A stretch of DNA of 64,000 nt from Amoebidium appalachense (taxonomy: Eukaryota > Ichthyosporea): assembly GCA_963693365.1 (NCBI GenBank), contig CAVNZM010000017.1, forward strand, positions 1,054,001 to 1,118,000. Reading direction: 5' to 3'. Under the pieces are notes generated by a model. It searched no databases, was not told the DNA's origin, and worked only from the letters and a program-made list of their open reading frames with translations. The translations under genes were made by a program, and so were the position numbers. Of the stretch, positions 61,392 to 64,000 are shown piece after piece (the first letter of the stretch is position 1; each line of letters begins with the position of its first letter).

Positions 61392-63972
61392 GGTGTTGGA
61401 GTGCAGACTTACGCTCACTCCACAATATGTGTATGTTAGCTTTACAATTGGTTCCGTGTACACAGACACACGCTGACACTCGATCACCACATGCACATCT
61501 GCATAGTTGAGGAATGTTGCCAATTGTGTTTTGACTGCAAACGATTGGTTCACTGGTCCCAGAGATCTCTAAATGAAAGTAACCAATCCGATTAGCGCCT
61601 GGCATCCGGATTACATTCCAGACTGCTGCCCCACGGGTATATAAGCCACGGCTCTGCCAGGTGCAGAAATGGAGTTCAGTCATGGAGTAAAGACATGGAG
61701 TTCAGTCATGGAGTTAACACACTGAAAGCAGTAAAAAAACGGGTCAGCGCCCAAGCGCGCCACGACGAGGGCCTAGTCACAGCGGACTCTACTTCCAACA
61801 GGGTTATGGGCCCAGACACGACACCGCGGCCTCTAACTTCACGTCCCCTACGACGCCTTGAACGGAGGAGCCAGAAACCGACTTCTAGGCTGTACCCTAC
61901 ACCCGCGAGCGTATTTCCGTGAAGTAGAGACTTTCGCTTCCACAAACTCCATCCGCAGCAGCCTGCGACATCAACGTCAAGTATTCCACTTCATTGGCGG
62001 GGCACGCACCACAGTGGAATGCACACCCCGGTCTACCCTGCAAGCAGCCACACTCACTCTCTCTTCTCTAGTGGTGTGTACACTTCTCCAATTGGGTAGG
62101 GGTGTTGGAGTGCAGGCTTACGCTCACTCCACAATATGTGTATGTTAGCTTTACAATTGGTTCCGTGTACACAGACACACGCTGGCACTCGATCACCACA
62201 TGCACATCTGCATAGTTGAGGAATGTTGCCAATTGTGTTTTGACTGCAAACGATTGGTTCACTGGTCCCAGAGATCTCTAAATGAAAGTAACCAATCCGA
62301 TTAGCGCCTGGCATCCGGATTACATTCCAGACTGCTGCCCCACGGGTATATAAGCCACGTCTCTGCCAGGTGCAGACATGGAGTTCAGTCATGGAGTTCA
62401 GTCATGGAGTTCAGACATGGAGTTCAGTCATGGAGTTCAGTCATGGAGTTAACACACTGAAAGCAGTAAAAAACGGGTCAGCGCCCAAGCGCGCCACGAC
62501 GACCCTAGTCACAGCGGACTCTACTTCCAACAGGGTTATGGGCCCAGACACGACACCGCGGCCTCTAACTTCACGTCCCCTACGACGCCTTGAACGGAGG
62601 AGCCAGAAACCGACTTCTAGGCTGTACCCTACACCCGCGAGCGTATTTCCGTGAAGTAGAGACTTTCGCTTCCACAAACTCCATCCGCAGCAGCCTGCGA
62701 CATCAATGTGAACGTCAAGTATTCCACTTCATTGGCGGGGCACGCACCACAGTGGAATGCACACCCCGGTCTACCCTGCAAGCAGCCACACTCACTCTCT
62801 CTTCTCTAGTGGTGTGTACACTTCTCCAATTGGGTAGGGGTGTTGGAGTGCAGACTTACGCTCACTCCACAATATGTGTATGTTAGCTTTACAATTGGTT
62901 CCGTGTACACAGACACACGCTGACACTCGATCACCACATGCACATCTGCATAGTTGAGGAATGTTGCCAATTGTGTTTTGACTGCAAACGATTGGTTCAC
63001 TGGTCCCAGAGATCTCTAAATGAAAGTAACCAATCCGATTAGCGCCTGGCATCCGGATTACATTCCAGACTGCTGCCCCACGGGTATATAAGCCACGGCT
63101 CTGCCAGGTGCAGAAATGGAGTTCAGTCATGGAGTTCAGACATGGAGTTCAGTCATGGAGTTCAGTCATGGAGTTAACACACTGAAAGCAGTAAAAAACG
63201 GGTCAGCGCCCAAGCGCGCCACGACGACCCTAGTCACAGCGGACTCTACTTCCAACAGGGTTATGGGCCCAGACACGACACCGCGGCCTCTAACTTCACG
63301 TCCCCTACGACGCCTTGAACGGAGGAGCCAGAAACCGACTTCTAGGCTGTACCCTACACCCGCGAGCGTATTTCCGTGAAGTAGAGACTTTCGCTTCCAC
63401 AAACTCCATCCGCAGCAGCCTGCGACATCAATGTGAACGTCAAGTATTCCACTTCATTGGCGGGGCACGCACCACAGTGGAATGCACACCCCGGTCTACC
63501 CTGCAAGCAGCCACACTCACTCTCTCTTCTCTAGTGGTGTGTACACTTCTCCAATTGGGTAGGGGTGTTGGAGTGCAGACTTACGCTCACTCCACAATAT
63601 GTGTATGTTAGCTTTACAATTGGTTCCGTGTACACAGACACACGCTGACACTCGATCACCACATGCACATCTGCATAGTTGAGGAATGTTGCCAATTGTG
63701 TTTTGACTGCAAACGATTGGTTCACTGGTCCCAGAGATCTCTAAATGAAAGTAACCAATCCGATTAGCGCCTGGCATCCGGATTACATTCCAGACTGCTG
63801 CCCCACGGGTATATAAGCCACGGCTCTGCCAGGTGCAGAAATGGAGTTCAGTCATGGAGTAAAGACATGGAGTTCAGTCATGGAGTTAACACACTGAAAG
63901 CAGTAAAAAAACGGGTCAGCGCCCAAGCGCGCCACGACGAGGGCCTAGTCACAGCGGACTCTACTTCCAACA
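61392..63972 (+). repeat. ~725-bp tandem repeat, about 3.6 copies, each with a TATA box
   Basis: Units start at 61,392, 62,101, 62,839 and 63,564 (GGTGTTGGAGTGCAG...), with spacings 709, 738 and 725. Copies are nearly the same. Length differs by a 13-bp internal VNTR (ATGGAGTTCAGTC) present about 4, 6, 5 and 4 times and by small indels such as GTGAAC. Each unit has ATTGG/CCAAT boxes, then TATATAAG about 40 bases before the VNTR. Unit 4 is cut off by poly-G. The longest frame (~95 codons) runs through the VNTR; nothing known is encoded. Confidence 0.9.
61638..61645 (+). promoter_or_regulatory. TATA box in the 725-bp repeat (also 62,347, 63,085, 63,810)
   Basis: TATATAAG in a fixed context (CACGGGTATATAAGCCACG) in all four copies. 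CCAATCCG and GATTGG boxes lie 60-100 bases upstream, the usual core-promoter layout. Transcription would start close to the 13-bp VNTR. Confidence 0.5.
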
Positions 63973-63974
63973 GA

Positions 63975-64000
63975 GGGGGGGGGGGGGGGGGGGGGGGGGG
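63975..64000. repeat. Poly-G at window end
   Basis: The fourth repeat copy departs from the others at 63,974 and goes straight into G26. This may be a real tract or an assembly edge. Confidence 0.8.

Overview
This is a window of intron-rich nuclear DNA from a eukaryote. Four multi-exon genes (24 GT-AG introns reconstructed by eye), an RGS-type G-protein regulator, a Ty3/gypsy retrotransposon and an element primed by initiator tRNA-Met all point that way. Introns and spacers are full of long C, G, CA/GT, CT and GA tracts. A unicellular eukaryote, for instance a unicellular relative of animals, would fit, but no feature fixes the species and I do not claim one.

Layout. 503-6468 (+): 3' part of a signalling gene with three cyclic-nucleotide-binding domains and a C-terminal RGS domain; its 5' end lies outside the window. 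6469-12,400: spacer, an orphan ORF (7813-8370), a 1 kb field of the near-palindrome TATTGSCAATA, and a broken minus-strand ORF chain (10,408-11,531). 12,402-16,135: short tandem repeats and a decayed cysteine-rich secreted-protein gene. 17,669-24,100 (-): complete four-exon type II membrane glycosyltransferase, GT25-like; two of its exons are too short to stand out as ORFs. 25,454-26,023 (-): orphan ORF. 26,953-39,448 (+): a 14-exon gene for a secreted protein of about 1,700 residues (signal peptide, DNRLRE-like domain, Thr/Lys-rich linker, two tandem parallel beta-helix modules, and a C-terminal domain otherwise known to me from bacterial secreted proteins). 41,291-48,077 (-): complete six-exon C2 plus sterol-glucosyltransferase-like (GT28/GT1) gene. 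50,560-51,840: a short LTR element with nearly identical LTRs lying directly against the 3' end of a minus-strand Ty3/gypsy element (51,841-58,675). 61,392-63,972: about 3.6 copies of a ~725-bp tandem repeat, each with a TATA box; the window then ends in poly-G.

Two glycosyltransferases and a giant secreted carbohydrate-type beta-helix protein lie together, suggesting cell-surface or extracellular-matrix chemistry, but nothing shows co-regulation. The most unusual signals are: (i) the cNMP-RGS architecture; (ii) the DNRLRE/double beta-helix/bacterial-type composite protein, whose two modules have different intron positions; (iii) a C- or G-tract close behind the 5' splice site in 19 of 24 introns; (iv) a minisatellite whose unit includes a real 3' splice site; (v) the TATTGSCAATA field; and (vi) the promoter-bearing 725-bp array. 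Several reading-frame breaks fall in C/G homopolymers, so some may be assembly errors.
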